This document shows positions 43,371-51,859 of a stretch of DNA of 64,000 nt, one piece after another. The notes under the pieces are model-generated. The model was given only the letters and a program-made list of their open reading frames with translations. It did not search any database and had not been told where the DNA came from. Positions within the stretch are counted from its first letter, which is position 1, and each line of letters starts with the position of its first letter. This DNA comes from Nocardioides sp. (lineage in GTDB: Bacteria; Actinomycetota; Actinomycetes; Propionibacteriales; Nocardioidaceae). A program made the position numbers and the translations under genes. The stretch covers positions 104,558 through 168,557 of the forward strand of contig PBYI01000042.1 in assembly GCA_002729525.1 (NCBI GenBank), read 5' to 3'.

Positions 43371-44282
43371 ATGCCCGACCTGCCCGCCCAGCGGATGCTC
43401 CTGGTGCACGCGCACCCCGACGACGAGACGATCGGGCAGGGCGCGACGATGGCGCGCTACGTCGCCGAGGGCCGCGGCGTCACCCTCGTGACCTGCACCG
43501 GCGGCGAGATGGGCGAGATCCTGGTGCCCGAGCTCGAGCACCTCGCCGACGACCAGCAGGGCGGCCTCGCCGAGCACCGTCGCGGCGAGCTCGAGGCCGC
43601 GATGAAGGAGCTCGGCGTCACCGACCACCGCTACCTCGGCGGGTTCGGCACCTACCGTGACTCCGGGATGCAGTGGCACCCCGACGGCCACGCGATCCCC
43701 GCCGACGACGTCCACGCGAACGCCTTCTGGAACGCCGACCTCACCGAGGCCGCCGCCCACCTGGTCGCCGTGATCCGCGAGGTCCGCCCGCAGGTGCTGG
43801 TCACCTACGACGACTTCGGCGGCTACGGCCACCCCGACCACATCCAGGCCCACCGCGTCGCGACGTACGCCGTCTCGCTCGCCGCGGTGCCGTCCTTCCG
43901 CCCCGACCTCGGCGAGGCCTGGGATGTCGCGAAGGTCTACTGGGGCACGATGTCGGAGTCGCGGATGCGCGCCGGGCTCCGACTGCTGCGCGACGCCGGC
44001 GACACCACGACGTTCGAGGGCATGGACCCCGACGGCCCGCTGCCGCCGATCGTGACGCCCGACGAGCTCCTCACCGCCGAGATCGACGCGATCGCCCACG
44101 TCGACCGCAAGATGGACGCGATGCGCGCGCACGCCACCCAGATCACCACAGACGGACCGTTCTTCGCGCTGTCCAACAACGTCGGCGACACCGCGTGGGG
44201 AATCGAGTCCTTCCGGATCGCCAAGGGCACCCCGGCGCCCGGTCCGGACGGGCTCGAGACCGACCTGTTCGCCGGTCTCTGA
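43371..44282 (+). CDS. mshB: Mycothiol biosynthesis deacetylase MshB
   Basis: MshB removes the acetyl group from GlcNAc-inositol to give GlcN-inositol, the second enzymatic stage of mycothiol synthesis. The 303 residues contain the zinc-binding LVHAHPDDETIGQGATMARY (residues 10-29) and the second zinc ligand in FGGYGHPDHIQAHR, plus CTGGEMGEI and LGGFGTYRDSGM. Mycothiol restricts the organism to the actinobacteria. A paralogous role (mycothiol conjugate amidase) is less likely at this length. Confidence 0.93.
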   Translation: MPDLPAQRMLLVHAHPDDETIGQGATMARYVAEGRGVTLVTCTGGEMGEILVPELEHLADDQQGGLAEHRRGELEAAMKELGVTDHRYLGGFGTYRDSGMQWHPDGHAIPADDVHANAFWNADLTEAAAHLVAVIREVRPQVLVTYDDFGGYGHPDHIQAHRVATYAVSLAAVPSFRPDLGEAWDVAKVYWGTMSESRMRAGLRLLRDAGDTTTFEGMDPDGPLPPIVTPDELLTAEIDAIAHVDRKMDAMRAHATQITTDGPFFALSNNVGDTAWGIESFRIAKGTPAPGPDGLETDLFAGL

Positions 44283-44297
44283 GGGTCGCTGACACCC

Positions 44298-44330
44298 GAT
44301 GACCCGCCGATGACCCGCCGATGACCCGCC
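44298..44330 (+). repeat. Three tandem copies of GATGACCCGCC over the start of the DUF6113-like gene
   Basis: Perfect 11-nt copies at 44298-44308, 44309-44319 and 44320-44330 each hold an ATG. As 11 is not a multiple of three, the ATGs (44299, 44310, 44321) lie in three frames. The first two open 4-codon frames (MTRR) whose TGA overlaps the next ATG as ATGA. The third opens the real gene. Confidence 0.9.
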
Positions 44331-44713
44331 CCTGGGTGCGGTACGCCGGCCACACGGCCGCCGCCGTCGGCCTGCTGGTGCTCGGGGTGGCCCTCGGCTG
44401 GATCGGCACCGTGACCCACGGTCGGCTGCCCGGCCTGCTGCTCGGCCTGGTGGCCGCGCCGGCGATCGTCCTGGCGCTGCCCGCCCGCTGGTCGGTGCGC
44501 CCGTTCTTCGCCCTCGGCTGGGCCGGCCTGGTGCTGTGGTCGAGCCAGTCCCGACCCGCGGGGGGCTACCTCGTGGGCGCCGACGCGGCCGGCTACGTGC
44601 TGCTCGCCGCGGCCGTGCTGCTCCTGCCGCTGTCGGTGGTCACCCTCCCGCGGATCGGGTCGCGCGAGCCCGCACCGGACCAGCCCACGGCGCCGACGAA
44701 GCCGGTTCGCTAG
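44321..44713 (+). CDS. Small membrane protein, DUF6113-like
   Basis: 130 residues with four hydrophobic segments and a Pro/Thr/Lys tail (APTKPVR). Its position just downstream of mshB and its topology match a short actinobacterial membrane family that I recall as DUF6113; function unknown. ATG 44321 is in the third copy of an 11-nt repeat and is 39 nt after the mshB stop. Translation may depend on the two upstream mini-frames. Confidence 0.7.
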   Translation: MTRPWVRYAGHTAAAVGLLVLGVALGWIGTVTHGRLPGLLLGLVAAPAIVLALPARWSVRPFFALGWAGLVLWSSQSRPAGGYLVGADAAGYVLLAAAVLLLPLSVVTLPRIGSREPAPDQPTAPTKPVR

Positions 44714-44724
44714 GGCCGGCTCCC

Positions 44725-44730
44725 TACACT
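44725..44730 (+). promoter_or_regulatory. -10 box (TACACT) of the VanW-family gene
   Basis: TACACT ends 8 nt before GTG 44739; no Shine-Dalgarno sequence is present in the gap. Confidence 0.55.
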
Positions 44731-44738
44731 GTCGCCCC

Positions 44739-46484
44739 GTGGCGAGCAGCGGGAAGAAGGAACGCGCCGGCGGGCGGCTGGTGCTGGTCGTCGTGCTCGC
44801 GCTCGCGCTGGTCGTGGGCGGCGGCTACTACGCCGCCTGGGCGGTCGCGGGCGAGGAGATCCCGCGCGGCACCGAGGTCGCGGGCGTCGACGTCGGCGGG
44901 CTGAGCGCCACCGAGGCCGAGGAGGCCCTGCGCGACGGCCTCGCCGAGCGTGCCGCGGCACCGATCCCGGTCGAGGTCGATGGCGAGACCTTCCCCCTCG
45001 ACCCCGCCGAGGCCGGCCTGTCGGTCGACTACGCAGCGTCCGTCGCCGACGCCGGCGCGGGCTCGTCCTGGCACCCGGCCGACCTGTGGACCCACTACAC
45101 CGGCAGCAGCGACCGCGACGCCGTCGTCACCGTCGACCAGGCCGCGCTCGACGCCGCACTGGACACCGTCGACGCCGAGGTCGCCATCGCCCCCGTCGAG
45201 GGTGCCGTCGGCTTCCGTTCCGGCGAGATCCGCACCCGCACCCCGGAGGACGGCACCGCGCTCGACCGGGCGGCCGCCCGCTCGGCCGTGCTGGCGGCGT
45301 ACCTCACCGGCGAGTCGGCCCAGCTGACCACCACCGCCGTGGCGCCCGAGGTCGACGAGGACGACGTACGCCGCGCGGTCGACGAGTTCGCCAACCCGGC
45401 GCTGTCCGCGGCGGTCGTGCTCCGCTTCGGCGCCAGCCGGGTGCGGCTGGACCCCGAGGACTACGTCACCGCGCTGTCGACGACCGAGGACGGCGGCGAG
45501 CTGCGCCCGGAGGTCGACGTCGACGCCCTCGCCGCGCTGGTCGACGAGGTGACCGGCGACGCCGGGGAGCCGGTCGACGCCCGCATCGAGCTGCGCAACG
45601 GCAAGCCGCGCGTCGTGCCCGCCAAGCCCGGTGTCACCTACGAGCCCGAGGCCATCGCCGCGTCGTTCCTCGACGCCGTCGTGCTGCCCGAGGGCGAGCG
45701 CGTGGTGAAGGTCGACGGCGAGGTCGACCAGCCGGAGTTCACCACCCGCGACGCCAAGCGGCTCGGGGTGAAGGAGAAGGTCTCGGAGTTCACGACGTAC
45801 TTCCCCTACGCGGAGTACCGCAACGTCAACCTCAGCCGCGCCGCCGACCTCATCGACGGCACCCTGCTGCTGCCGGGCGACACCTTCTCGATGAACGGCA
45901 TCGTGGGGGAGCGGACCCGTGAGAACGGCTTCACCGAGGGCACGATCATCAGCAACGGCGTCTACAAGGCCGACCTGGGCGGCGGTGTCTCGCAGATCGC
46001 CACCACGACGTTCAACGCGATGTTCTTCGCCGGGCTCGAGGACGTCGAGCACAAGCCGCACTCGTTCTACATCGACCGCTATCCGGTCGGCCGCGAGGCG
46101 ACGCTGGCCTGGCCGGTCGTCGACCTGCAGTTCACCAACGACACCGACCACGGCGTCTACATCGAGGCGTTCGTGGTGAAGTCGACGCCGTCGTCGCAGG
46201 GCGAGGCGACCGTGCGGATGTACTCCACCAAGACCTGGGACATCGAGAGCCGTACGTCGGACCGGTACAACTACACCTCGCCCGACACCCGCCGCCTGCG
46301 CACCGTCGGCTGCATCCCCAACACCGGCTACTCCGGCTTCACCGTGGACGTCACCCGGGTCTTCCGCAAGCCCGGTGTCGACGCCGTCGACCACACCGAG
46401 GTCTTCACCACCGTCTACACGCCCAGCGACTCGGTCATCTGCCTGCCGCCGCAGCAGAGCGGCGGAGGTGGGGGCGGGGAGTAG
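44739..46484 (+). CDS. VanW-family exported cell-wall protein
   Basis: 581 residues: a basic start, one membrane anchor (about 13-35), two putative peptidoglycan-binding PG_binding_4-type regions (about 40-300, with GTEVAGVDVGGLS and PGVTYEPEAIAASF) and a C-terminal VanW domain (EFTTYFPYAEYRNVNLSRAADLIDGTLLLPGDTFS in part, then GGGVSQIATTTFNAMFFAG). VanW-type proteins occur with cell-wall and, in some hosts, glycopeptide-resistance genes; no enzymatic activity is established. The tail is a Gly run (QSGGGGGGE). The gene is not part of a van cluster here. Confidence 0.87.
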   Translation: MASSGKKERAGGRLVLVVVLALALVVGGGYYAAWAVAGEEIPRGTEVAGVDVGGLSATEAEEALRDGLAERAAAPIPVEVDGETFPLDPAEAGLSVDYAASVADAGAGSSWHPADLWTHYTGSSDRDAVVTVDQAALDAALDTVDAEVAIAPVEGAVGFRSGEIRTRTPEDGTALDRAAARSAVLAAYLTGESAQLTTTAVAPEVDEDDVRRAVDEFANPALSAAVVLRFGASRVRLDPEDYVTALSTTEDGGELRPEVDVDALAALVDEVTGDAGEPVDARIELRNGKPRVVPAKPGVTYEPEAIAASFLDAVVLPEGERVVKVDGEVDQPEFTTRDAKRLGVKEKVSEFTTYFPYAEYRNVNLSRAADLIDGTLLLPGDTFSMNGIVGERTRENGFTEGTIISNGVYKADLGGGVSQIATTTFNAMFFAGLEDVEHKPHSFYIDRYPVGREATLAWPVVDLQFTNDTDHGVYIEAFVVKSTPSSQGEATVRMYSTKTWDIESRTSDRYNYTSPDTRRLRTVGCIPNTGYSGFTVDVTRVFRKPGVDAVDHTEVFTTVYTPSDSVICLPPQQSGGGGGGE

Positions 46485-46487
46485 TGT
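46482..46487 (+). promoter_or_regulatory. -10 box (TAGTGT) of the lipase gene
   Basis: TAGTGT begins with the VanW stop codon and ends 8 nt before ATG 46496. A GAGG in the gap could alternatively serve translation from a longer transcript. Confidence 0.4.
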
Positions 46488-46495
46488 GAGGTGAC

Positions 46496-47350
46496 ATGCG
46501 TCACTCCCTCGCGCTGCTGCTCCTGCTCGTCCTCACCCTGACCGGCACCTCCCTGGCCGCCGGTCCGGCGTCGGCCGACGGCGATCTCCCGCCGCTGCCG
46601 AACCTGCCGACCGCCCCCGAGGGCGACCTCCCGGGCGTCAACGACTGGTCTTGTCGTCCCAGCGCAGCCCACCCGGTCCCGGTCGTGCTCGTGCACGGCA
46701 CCTTCGGCGACCGGCGCCACCTCCTCGAGCGCCTCGCGCTCGCCGTCCGCGACGAGGGCTACTGCGTCTACGCGCTCGACTACGGCAACCGCGGCACCCA
46801 GCGGATCCAGCGCTCCGCCCGCCAGCTGCGCCAGTACGTCGACCGGGTGCTCGCCGCGACCGGGGCCCGCAAGGTGTCGCTCGTCGGGCACTCGCAGGGC
46901 GGGATGATGCCGCGCTACTACATCAAGAATCTCGGCGGTCGCCGCGTCGTCGACGACCTGGTCGGCCTCGCGCCGTCCAACCACGGCACCGCGCTGACCG
47001 CCGGCGAGCTCAACCCGTTCGCGCTGCTCGTCGGAGTGCCCTGCCCCGCCTGCACCCAGCAGGGCACCGGGTCGCGCTTCCTGCGCCGGCTCAACGCCGG
47101 CGACGAGACCCCGGGCCGGGTGAGCTACACCCAGGTCACCACCCGGTACGACGAGGTCGTGGTGCCGCACCGCTCCGGCTACCTCGCTCGCGGCCCGCGC
47201 ACCACCAACCTCACGCTGCAGCGCCTGTGCCCGTTCACGCTCAACGAGCACCTGACGATCCCGCTGGCCACGCCCGCGATCGACATCGTGCTCGACGCGC
47301 TCTCCCACCGGGGCCCGGCCCGCAAGGACGTCCGGCCGCGCTGCTTCTGA
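46496..47350 (+). CDS. Secreted class 2-type lipase (alpha/beta hydrolase)
   Basis: 284 residues with a signal peptide (RHSLALLLLLVLTLTGTSLAAG, cleavage near ASA-DG at 28). The mature part has the oxyanion segment VVLVHGTFGDRRH, the nucleophile elbow SLVGHSQGGMMPRYY, the acid in TTRYDEVVVP and the His in NEHLTIPL, the full triad of the EstA/lipase-2 family. Cysteines in SCRPS, CPACTQ and RLCPF may form disulfides. It would hydrolyse external acyl esters. Confidence 0.9.
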   Translation: MRHSLALLLLLVLTLTGTSLAAGPASADGDLPPLPNLPTAPEGDLPGVNDWSCRPSAAHPVPVVLVHGTFGDRRHLLERLALAVRDEGYCVYALDYGNRGTQRIQRSARQLRQYVDRVLAATGARKVSLVGHSQGGMMPRYYIKNLGGRRVVDDLVGLAPSNHGTALTAGELNPFALLVGVPCPACTQQGTGSRFLRRLNAGDETPGRVSYTQVTTRYDEVVVPHRSGYLARGPRTTNLTLQRLCPFTLNEHLTIPLATPAIDIVLDALSHRGPARKDVRPRCF

Positions 47351-47389
47351 GCGGCTCCACCCTCTCGGGCAGGGTCGTCCGGGAGGACG

Positions 47390-48412
47390 ATGGAGGACGT
47401 GACCCTCGCGCCCGGCCTCGACCCCGACGCCGCCCCGTCCGACGAGGAGCAGTCCGGCGGCGACTCCATGCTCACCGTCGTGGTGGCGCTGGTCGCCAAC
47501 GCGCTCCTCGCCGCCGCCAAGTCCGCGGCCGCGCTGTTCACGGGCTCGGCGGCGATGCTCGCGGAGGCCGCGCACTCGTGGTCCGACACCGGCAACGAGG
47601 TCTTCCTGCTGGTCGCCGAGCGCTCCGGGCGCCGACCGCGCGACGAGAGCCACCCGCGCGGCTACGGCAGGGCGACGTACGTCTGGTCGCTGGTGGCGGC
47701 CTTCGGCCTCTTCGCCGTCGGCGCGACGGTCTCGCTGTGGCAGGGCGTCAGCGACCTCCTCGGCGAGCCGGGCGAGGACGACACGGTCTTCTGGGTCAAC
47801 TACCTCGTGCTGGCGATCGCGTTCGTGCTGGAGGGCACATCGTTCCTCCAGGCACGCCGTCAGGTGCACGGCGAGGCGTCGCGCTACGGCCTGCACCCGC
47901 TGCGCTATGTGAGCCGTACGTCGGACAGCACGCTGCGGGCGGTCTACTTCGAGGACGCCTCGGCCCTGATCGGCATCGTCCTGGTGGCCGGCGCCATCGG
48001 GCTGCACCAGCTCACCGGCAGCGCGGTCTGGGACGCGCTCGGGTCGATCGCGGTCGGCCTGCTGCTCGGGGTCGTGGCGGTCTTCCTGATGCGCCGCAAC
48101 ATGGAGTACCTGCTCGGCGAGGGCACCGGTGAGCGGATCCGCCGCGAGGTGCTCGCCCGGGTCCTGGCCCACCCGCAGGTCGATCGCTGCACCTACCTGC
48201 ACGTCGAGTACGTCGGCCCGCAGCGGCTGTTCGTCGTGGCCGCCGTCGACCTCACCGGCGACGACGCCGAGTCCGAACTGGCCCTGCGCTTCCGCGCGGT
48301 CGAGGCCGACATCGAGCGCTCGCCGGTCGTCGAGGATGCGGTGCTGACGCTCGCGCCGCCCGACGAGGAGGCGCTGACCGTCGACTCCGGGGTCACCCGC
48401 CGTCGGCGCTGA
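47390..48412 (+). CDS. Cation diffusion facilitator (CDF) transporter
   Basis: 340 residues, six membrane helices and a C-terminal cytoplasmic domain (after about residue 235). The metal site is visible as AEAAHSWSDTGNE in helix 2 and AVYFEDASALIG in helix 5, and SHPRGYGRATYVWSL follows helix 2. CDF proteins export Zn, Mn or Fe ions in exchange for protons; HSWSD/YFEDAS does not settle the metal. The ATG has GGGAGG 3 nt upstream. Confidence 0.9.
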   Translation: MEDVTLAPGLDPDAAPSDEEQSGGDSMLTVVVALVANALLAAAKSAAALFTGSAAMLAEAAHSWSDTGNEVFLLVAERSGRRPRDESHPRGYGRATYVWSLVAAFGLFAVGATVSLWQGVSDLLGEPGEDDTVFWVNYLVLAIAFVLEGTSFLQARRQVHGEASRYGLHPLRYVSRTSDSTLRAVYFEDASALIGIVLVAGAIGLHQLTGSAVWDALGSIAVGLLLGVVAVFLMRRNMEYLLGEGTGERIRREVLARVLAHPQVDRCTYLHVEYVGPQRLFVVAAVDLTGDDAESELALRFRAVEADIERSPVVEDAVLTLAPPDEEALTVDSGVTRRRR

Positions 48413-48421
48413 CCCTGCTGG

Positions 48422-49423
48422 TCACGCCTGGCCGACCACGCCGCGCTGCGGGTCCCACGGCCCGGGCGCGAGGTAGCGCAGCGCGTGGTGCGTGCGCAGT
48501 CCGAGACCCTCGTAGAGCGCGAGCGCCGGGTCGTTGTCGACCTCGACGTGCAGCCACACCGTGGTGGCGCCGTGCGCCGCGCCCCAGTCGAGCAGCTCGG
48601 CGGTGATCGCCGAGGCCAGGCCGCGTCGGCGCAGCGACGGCTCCATCCCCAGCGCGTGCACCCCGAGCCAGTCGCCGTCGTACGCCGCCCTGCCGCCGGC
48701 GACGACACGCCCGTCGCGGACCAGCTCGACCGACGCCCGCTGACCGTCCTCGTGCAGCACCAGCTGGTCGGCGTCCGGGGGAGCGGTACGACGGCTCGCC
48801 GCGCGCAGCGCCCGGGCGACCGACCCCAGCTGGAAGTACGACGCCCCGCCGGCGACCTCGGTCCATCCGGCGGCCGTCAGGTGGGCGTCGACCTCGCTGC
48901 CGGTCTCGACCTGGGCGAGCGGGTCGCGGTCGCGGGCGGCGTACCAGGCCACGACGCGGGCGGCGGCGTCGTCGAGGTCCGTGCCGGGGTCGCCGATCGC
49001 CAGCGCGGAGCCCGACCGCTTGAACGCCCGGCCGACCGGAGCGGGGTCGCAGCGCAGCACCCACTCGCCCAGCGGCTCGGTGTCGGCGTCCGGCCACAGC
49101 ACCAACGCGCGGCCCTCGGCCTCGCGCGCGGACACGCGCTGACGCACCGACGGGCGGGGCGGCACCGGCTTGCCGGAGACCAGGTCGGCCAGGTCGATCC
49201 GCACCGGCGCGCCGCCGGCGTCCGGCTGCACGACGCAGTGGCCGGGCTCCTCGGCGGTCGAGGGCTCCCAGGCCAGGCAGGTGCCGAGGAGGTCGGTCAT
49301 CGCGGGGCCGCCCGAGGGCCCGGTCGCGCCCGGCAGCAGCCGGCGGACCACCACCCGCTGCCCGACCACGTGCGGACCGAGCAGGTGCTGACCGACGGGT
49401 GGGCCTTCCTCCTCACGAGCCAC
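48422..49423 (-). CDS. GNAT-family acetyltransferase with N-terminal domain
   Basis: 333 residues. The N-terminal 100 residues (GHCVVQPDAGGAPVRIDLADLVSGKPVPPRPSVRQRV in part) form a small beta-rich domain found with this enzyme in actinobacteria; the middle is a degenerate GNAT-like half, and the C-terminal 110 residues carry the acetyl-CoA site (LGMEPSLRRRGLASAITAELLDWGAAHG). The acceptor is unknown. It is divergent from fdxA. GTG 49423 lies 6 nt after TAGTCT. Confidence 0.82.
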   Translation of the reverse strand: MAREEEGPPVGQHLLGPHVVGQRVVVRRLLPGATGPSGGPAMTDLLGTCLAWEPSTAEEPGHCVVQPDAGGAPVRIDLADLVSGKPVPPRPSVRQRVSAREAEGRALVLWPDADTEPLGEWVLRCDPAPVGRAFKRSGSALAIGDPGTDLDDAAARVVAWYAARDRDPLAQVETGSEVDAHLTAAGWTEVAGGASYFQLGSVARALRAASRRTAPPDADQLVLHEDGQRASVELVRDGRVVAGGRAAYDGDWLGVHALGMEPSLRRRGLASAITAELLDWGAAHGATTVWLHVEVDNDPALALYEGLGLRTHHALRYLAPGPWDPQRGVVGQA

Positions 49424-49429
49424 GTGCGC

Positions 49430-49435
49430 AGACTA
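49430..49435 (-). promoter_or_regulatory. -10 box (TAGTCT) of the GNAT gene
   Basis: TAGTCT on the minus strand ends 6 nt before GTG 49423; leaderless geometry. Confidence 0.5.
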
Positions 49436-49486
49436 GGCTGACCACGCCCTCGCACCGCCGGACCCCTCTCGAGGAGGAACCCCACG

Positions 49487-49813
49487 ATGACCTACGTCAT
49501 CTCGCAGCCCTGCGTCGACCTGAAGGACCGTGCCTGTGTCGACGAGTGCCCCGTCGACTGCATCTACGAGGGCAAGCGGATGCTCTACATCCACCCCGAC
49601 GAGTGCGTCGACTGCGGCGCCTGCGAGCCCGTCTGCCCGGTCGAGGCGATCTTCTACGAGGACGACGTCCCGGAGGAGTGGAAGGGCTACTACGACGCCA
49701 ACGTGAAGTTCTTCGACGACCTCGGCTCCCCGGGCGGTGCGGCGAAGATGGGCGAGATCGACCACGACCACCCGTTCGTCGCCGCGCTCCCGCCGCAGGA
49801 GCACGACGACTGA
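49487..49813 (+). CDS. fdxA: 7Fe ferredoxin FdxA
   Basis: 108 residues holding one 3Fe-4S and one 4Fe-4S cluster: [22 protein letters not shown] supplies the first set of cysteines and [18 protein letters not shown] the second. This is the bacterial FdxA type that donates electrons to various oxidoreductases. The ATG has GAGGAGG upstream. It is followed one nucleotide later by dapC, an arrangement well conserved in actinobacteria. Confidence 0.96.
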   Translation: MTYVISQPCVDLKDRACVDECPVDCIYEGKRMLYIHPDECVDCGACEPVCPVEAIFYEDDVPEEWKGYYDANVKFFDDLGSPGGAAKMGEIDHDHPFVAALPPQEHDD

Positions 49814-49814
49814 G

Positions 49815-51002
49815 GTGACGTCCTCGGTCCTCGGTCGCCGCGACCCGGTCTCCGCGCGGCTGCCGGTCGCGGTGCAGACCACCGTCGCCGCCCTGCGCGA
49901 GCGGGCGGCGGCGCACCAGGGGCCGGTCGTCGACCTGGCGATCGGCGCCCCGGTCGACCCGACCCCCGCCGTCGTCCAGCGCGCGCTGGCCGCCGAGGCC
50001 GACTCGCCGGGCTACCCGTTGACCGTCGGCCGTCGTGACCTGCGCGAGGCCGCGCTCGGCTGGCTGGCGCGCTGCCACGACGTGCACGTGCTGCACCAGC
50101 GGCAGGTGCTGCCCACCAACGGGCTCAAGGAGGTCATCGCCTCCCTCGCGCTGCACCTCGGCCTCGGTCCGGGCGACCTGGTCACCTACCCGCGGCTGGC
50201 CTACCCGACGTACGCCGTCGGCGCGGCGCTTGTCGGCGCGCAGACCGCGCACGTCGACGGCCTCGACGACCTGCTCGCGCTCGACGACGCCGCCGAGCCG
50301 CCGGCGCTGGTGTGGGTCAACTCGCCGTCCAACCCCACCGGTCGCGTCCTCGCGCCGGAGGAGCTGCGCGCGATGGTCACCTGGTGCCGCGAGCGTGGCG
50401 CCCTGCTGGTGTCCGACGAGTGCTACCTCGACCTGGGGTGGGAGACGCGGCCCACCTCGGTGCTGCACGCCGACGTGTGCGGCGGCTCCACCAGCGGGAT
50501 CCTCGCGCTGCACTCGCTGAGCAAACGCTCCAACCTCGCCGGCTACCGGATCGGTTTCGTCAGCGGCGACGCCGACGTGGTCGCCGAGCTCGTCACCGTC
50601 CGTCGCAACCTCGGCCTGCAGATGGCCGGGCCGCAGCAGGGTGCGGCGATCGCCGCGCTCGACGACGACCAGCACGTCACCGCGCAGCGCTCGCGGTACG
50701 CCGCCCGGCGTACGGCCCTGCGCGGCGCGCTGGTCTCGGCGGGCTTTCGGGTCGAGCACTCCGAGGCCGGGCTCTACCTCTGGGCCACCCGCGGCGAGGC
50801 GTGCGAGGACACCGTCGGCTGGCTGGCCGACCGTGGCATCGTGGCGGTCGCCGGGTCCGAGTACGGCGCCGCCGGGGCCGAGCACGTGCGGTTCGCCCTC
50901 ACCGTTCCCGACGAGGCCGTCGGCCTGGCCGTCGAGCGGCTGGCCGCCTCCGGTCCCGCACCCGTCACCCCCGCCGCCCCTGCGTCCACCGAGGAGTCCT
51001 GA
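49815..51002 (+). CDS. dapC: N-succinyldiaminopimelate aminotransferase
   Basis: A PLP-dependent fold-type I aminotransferase of the lysine/peptidoglycan pathway, converting N-succinyl-2-amino-6-ketopimelate to N-succinyl-diaminopimelate. The 395 residues show VNSPSNPTGRVL, SDECYLDLGWE and the PLP lysine in LHSLSKRSNLAGYRIGFVSG. Its place next to fdxA supports DapC rather than another class I enzyme. GTG 49815 directly follows the fdxA stop. The partner dapD lies 5 kb away on the other strand. Confidence 0.88.
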   Translation: MTSSVLGRRDPVSARLPVAVQTTVAALRERAAAHQGPVVDLAIGAPVDPTPAVVQRALAAEADSPGYPLTVGRRDLREAALGWLARCHDVHVLHQRQVLPTNGLKEVIASLALHLGLGPGDLVTYPRLAYPTYAVGAALVGAQTAHVDGLDDLLALDDAAEPPALVWVNSPSNPTGRVLAPEELRAMVTWCRERGALLVSDECYLDLGWETRPTSVLHADVCGGSTSGILALHSLSKRSNLAGYRIGFVSGDADVVAELVTVRRNLGLQMAGPQQGAAIAALDDDQHVTAQRSRYAARRTALRGALVSAGFRVEHSEAGLYLWATRGEACEDTVGWLADRGIVAVAGSEYGAAGAEHVRFALTVPDEAVGLAVERLAASGPAPVTPAAPASTEES

Positions 51003-51850
51003 TGAGCGTGCTCGCTCACCCGATGGCCGCGACCGTCCGGTCGCTGGCCCACCCGTCCACCGACCCGCCCGCGCTCGTGGCGCGGGTGCGGGCCGCGCTG
51101 GGCTGGGAGGGCAGCGAGTTCCTCGTCGGCCTGCGCGGGCACGGCGAGATGATGGCGACCCTCGACGTCGCCACCGACCTCGACGGGCTGATCCGCTGCG
51201 GCGACGTCGCCTCGCCCCCGCTGCGGCTGCTGCGGGCGCTGGACGGCTCGTCCGCCGGCCTGCGGCTCACGCGGGTCGTGCTGATCGCCCCGCCGTGGCG
51301 CTGGGTGCGCCCACCCGGCGTCACCCAGGAGACCGGTGTCGCCGTACGCCGCCGCGCCTTCCGCGACGTCGAGGAGGCGCTCGAGCGCTCCGGTGCCGGG
51401 TTCCGGGTGCTGCCCGACGACACCCCGACCGAGGAGCTGCTCGAGCTCGGCCGCCAGCTCGGTTCGGCCGTCGTCGACGTCGACGAGGTACCCGACGGTG
51501 CCGTCGCCGTGCCCGGCTACCTCGAGGACGCCCCCGCGCTGAGCTACGGCCTGCTGACCCGCGCCGACGACGACGCGCTGCCTGCCGGTGGCGCGGCGGT
51601 GTGGCTGTCGATGGCCGCGCGCGAGGAGTCCGCCGGCACGCTGATGGCGGCGCTGGAGCAGGTCTCGGCGCTCGACGTCGACCTGGAGTTCCTGCACAGC
51701 GACCCGCAGGGCGACGGCCGGCACCACTTCTTCGTCGGGTTCCGCACCGACGCCGACACCCTCGACGCGCTGCGCGCCGGGCTCGGCGGCGCCGGCTTCA
51801 CGACCCGGGTGCTGGCCGCCTTCGAGCCGCCCGCCCCGCCGTCGGCGTAG
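51002..51850 (+). CDS. Hypothetical protein with ACT-like C terminus, between dapC and pheA
   Basis: 282 residues. The first 180 residues resemble no family I recognise (EFLVGLRGHGEMMATLDVATDLDGL; VVLIAPPWRWVRPPGVTQETG). The last 90 look like an ACT fold: VWLSMAAREESAGTLMAALEQVSALDVDLEFLHSDP, then HHFFVGFRTDADTLDALRAGL. The ATG overlaps the dapC stop (TGATG) and the gene is followed 9 nt later by pheA, so it is expressed with amino-acid genes. It may be an allosteric partner sensing an aromatic amino acid; that is inference. Confidence 0.6.
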   Translation: MSVLAHPMAATVRSLAHPSTDPPALVARVRAALGWEGSEFLVGLRGHGEMMATLDVATDLDGLIRCGDVASPPLRLLRALDGSSAGLRLTRVVLIAPPWRWVRPPGVTQETGVAVRRRAFRDVEEALERSGAGFRVLPDDTPTEELLELGRQLGSAVVDVDEVPDGAVAVPGYLEDAPALSYGLLTRADDDALPAGGAAVWLSMAAREESAGTLMAALEQVSALDVDLEFLHSDPQGDGRHHFFVGFRTDADTLDALRAGLGGAGFTTRVLAAFEPPAPPSA

Positions 51851-51859
51851 GTCGCGCCC

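Noticed and set aside
44739..46484. Glycopeptide-resistance cluster around the VanW-family gene
   Set aside because: No vanH, vanA, vanX or VanRS-type regulators are near; VanW-domain proteins are common in actinobacteria.
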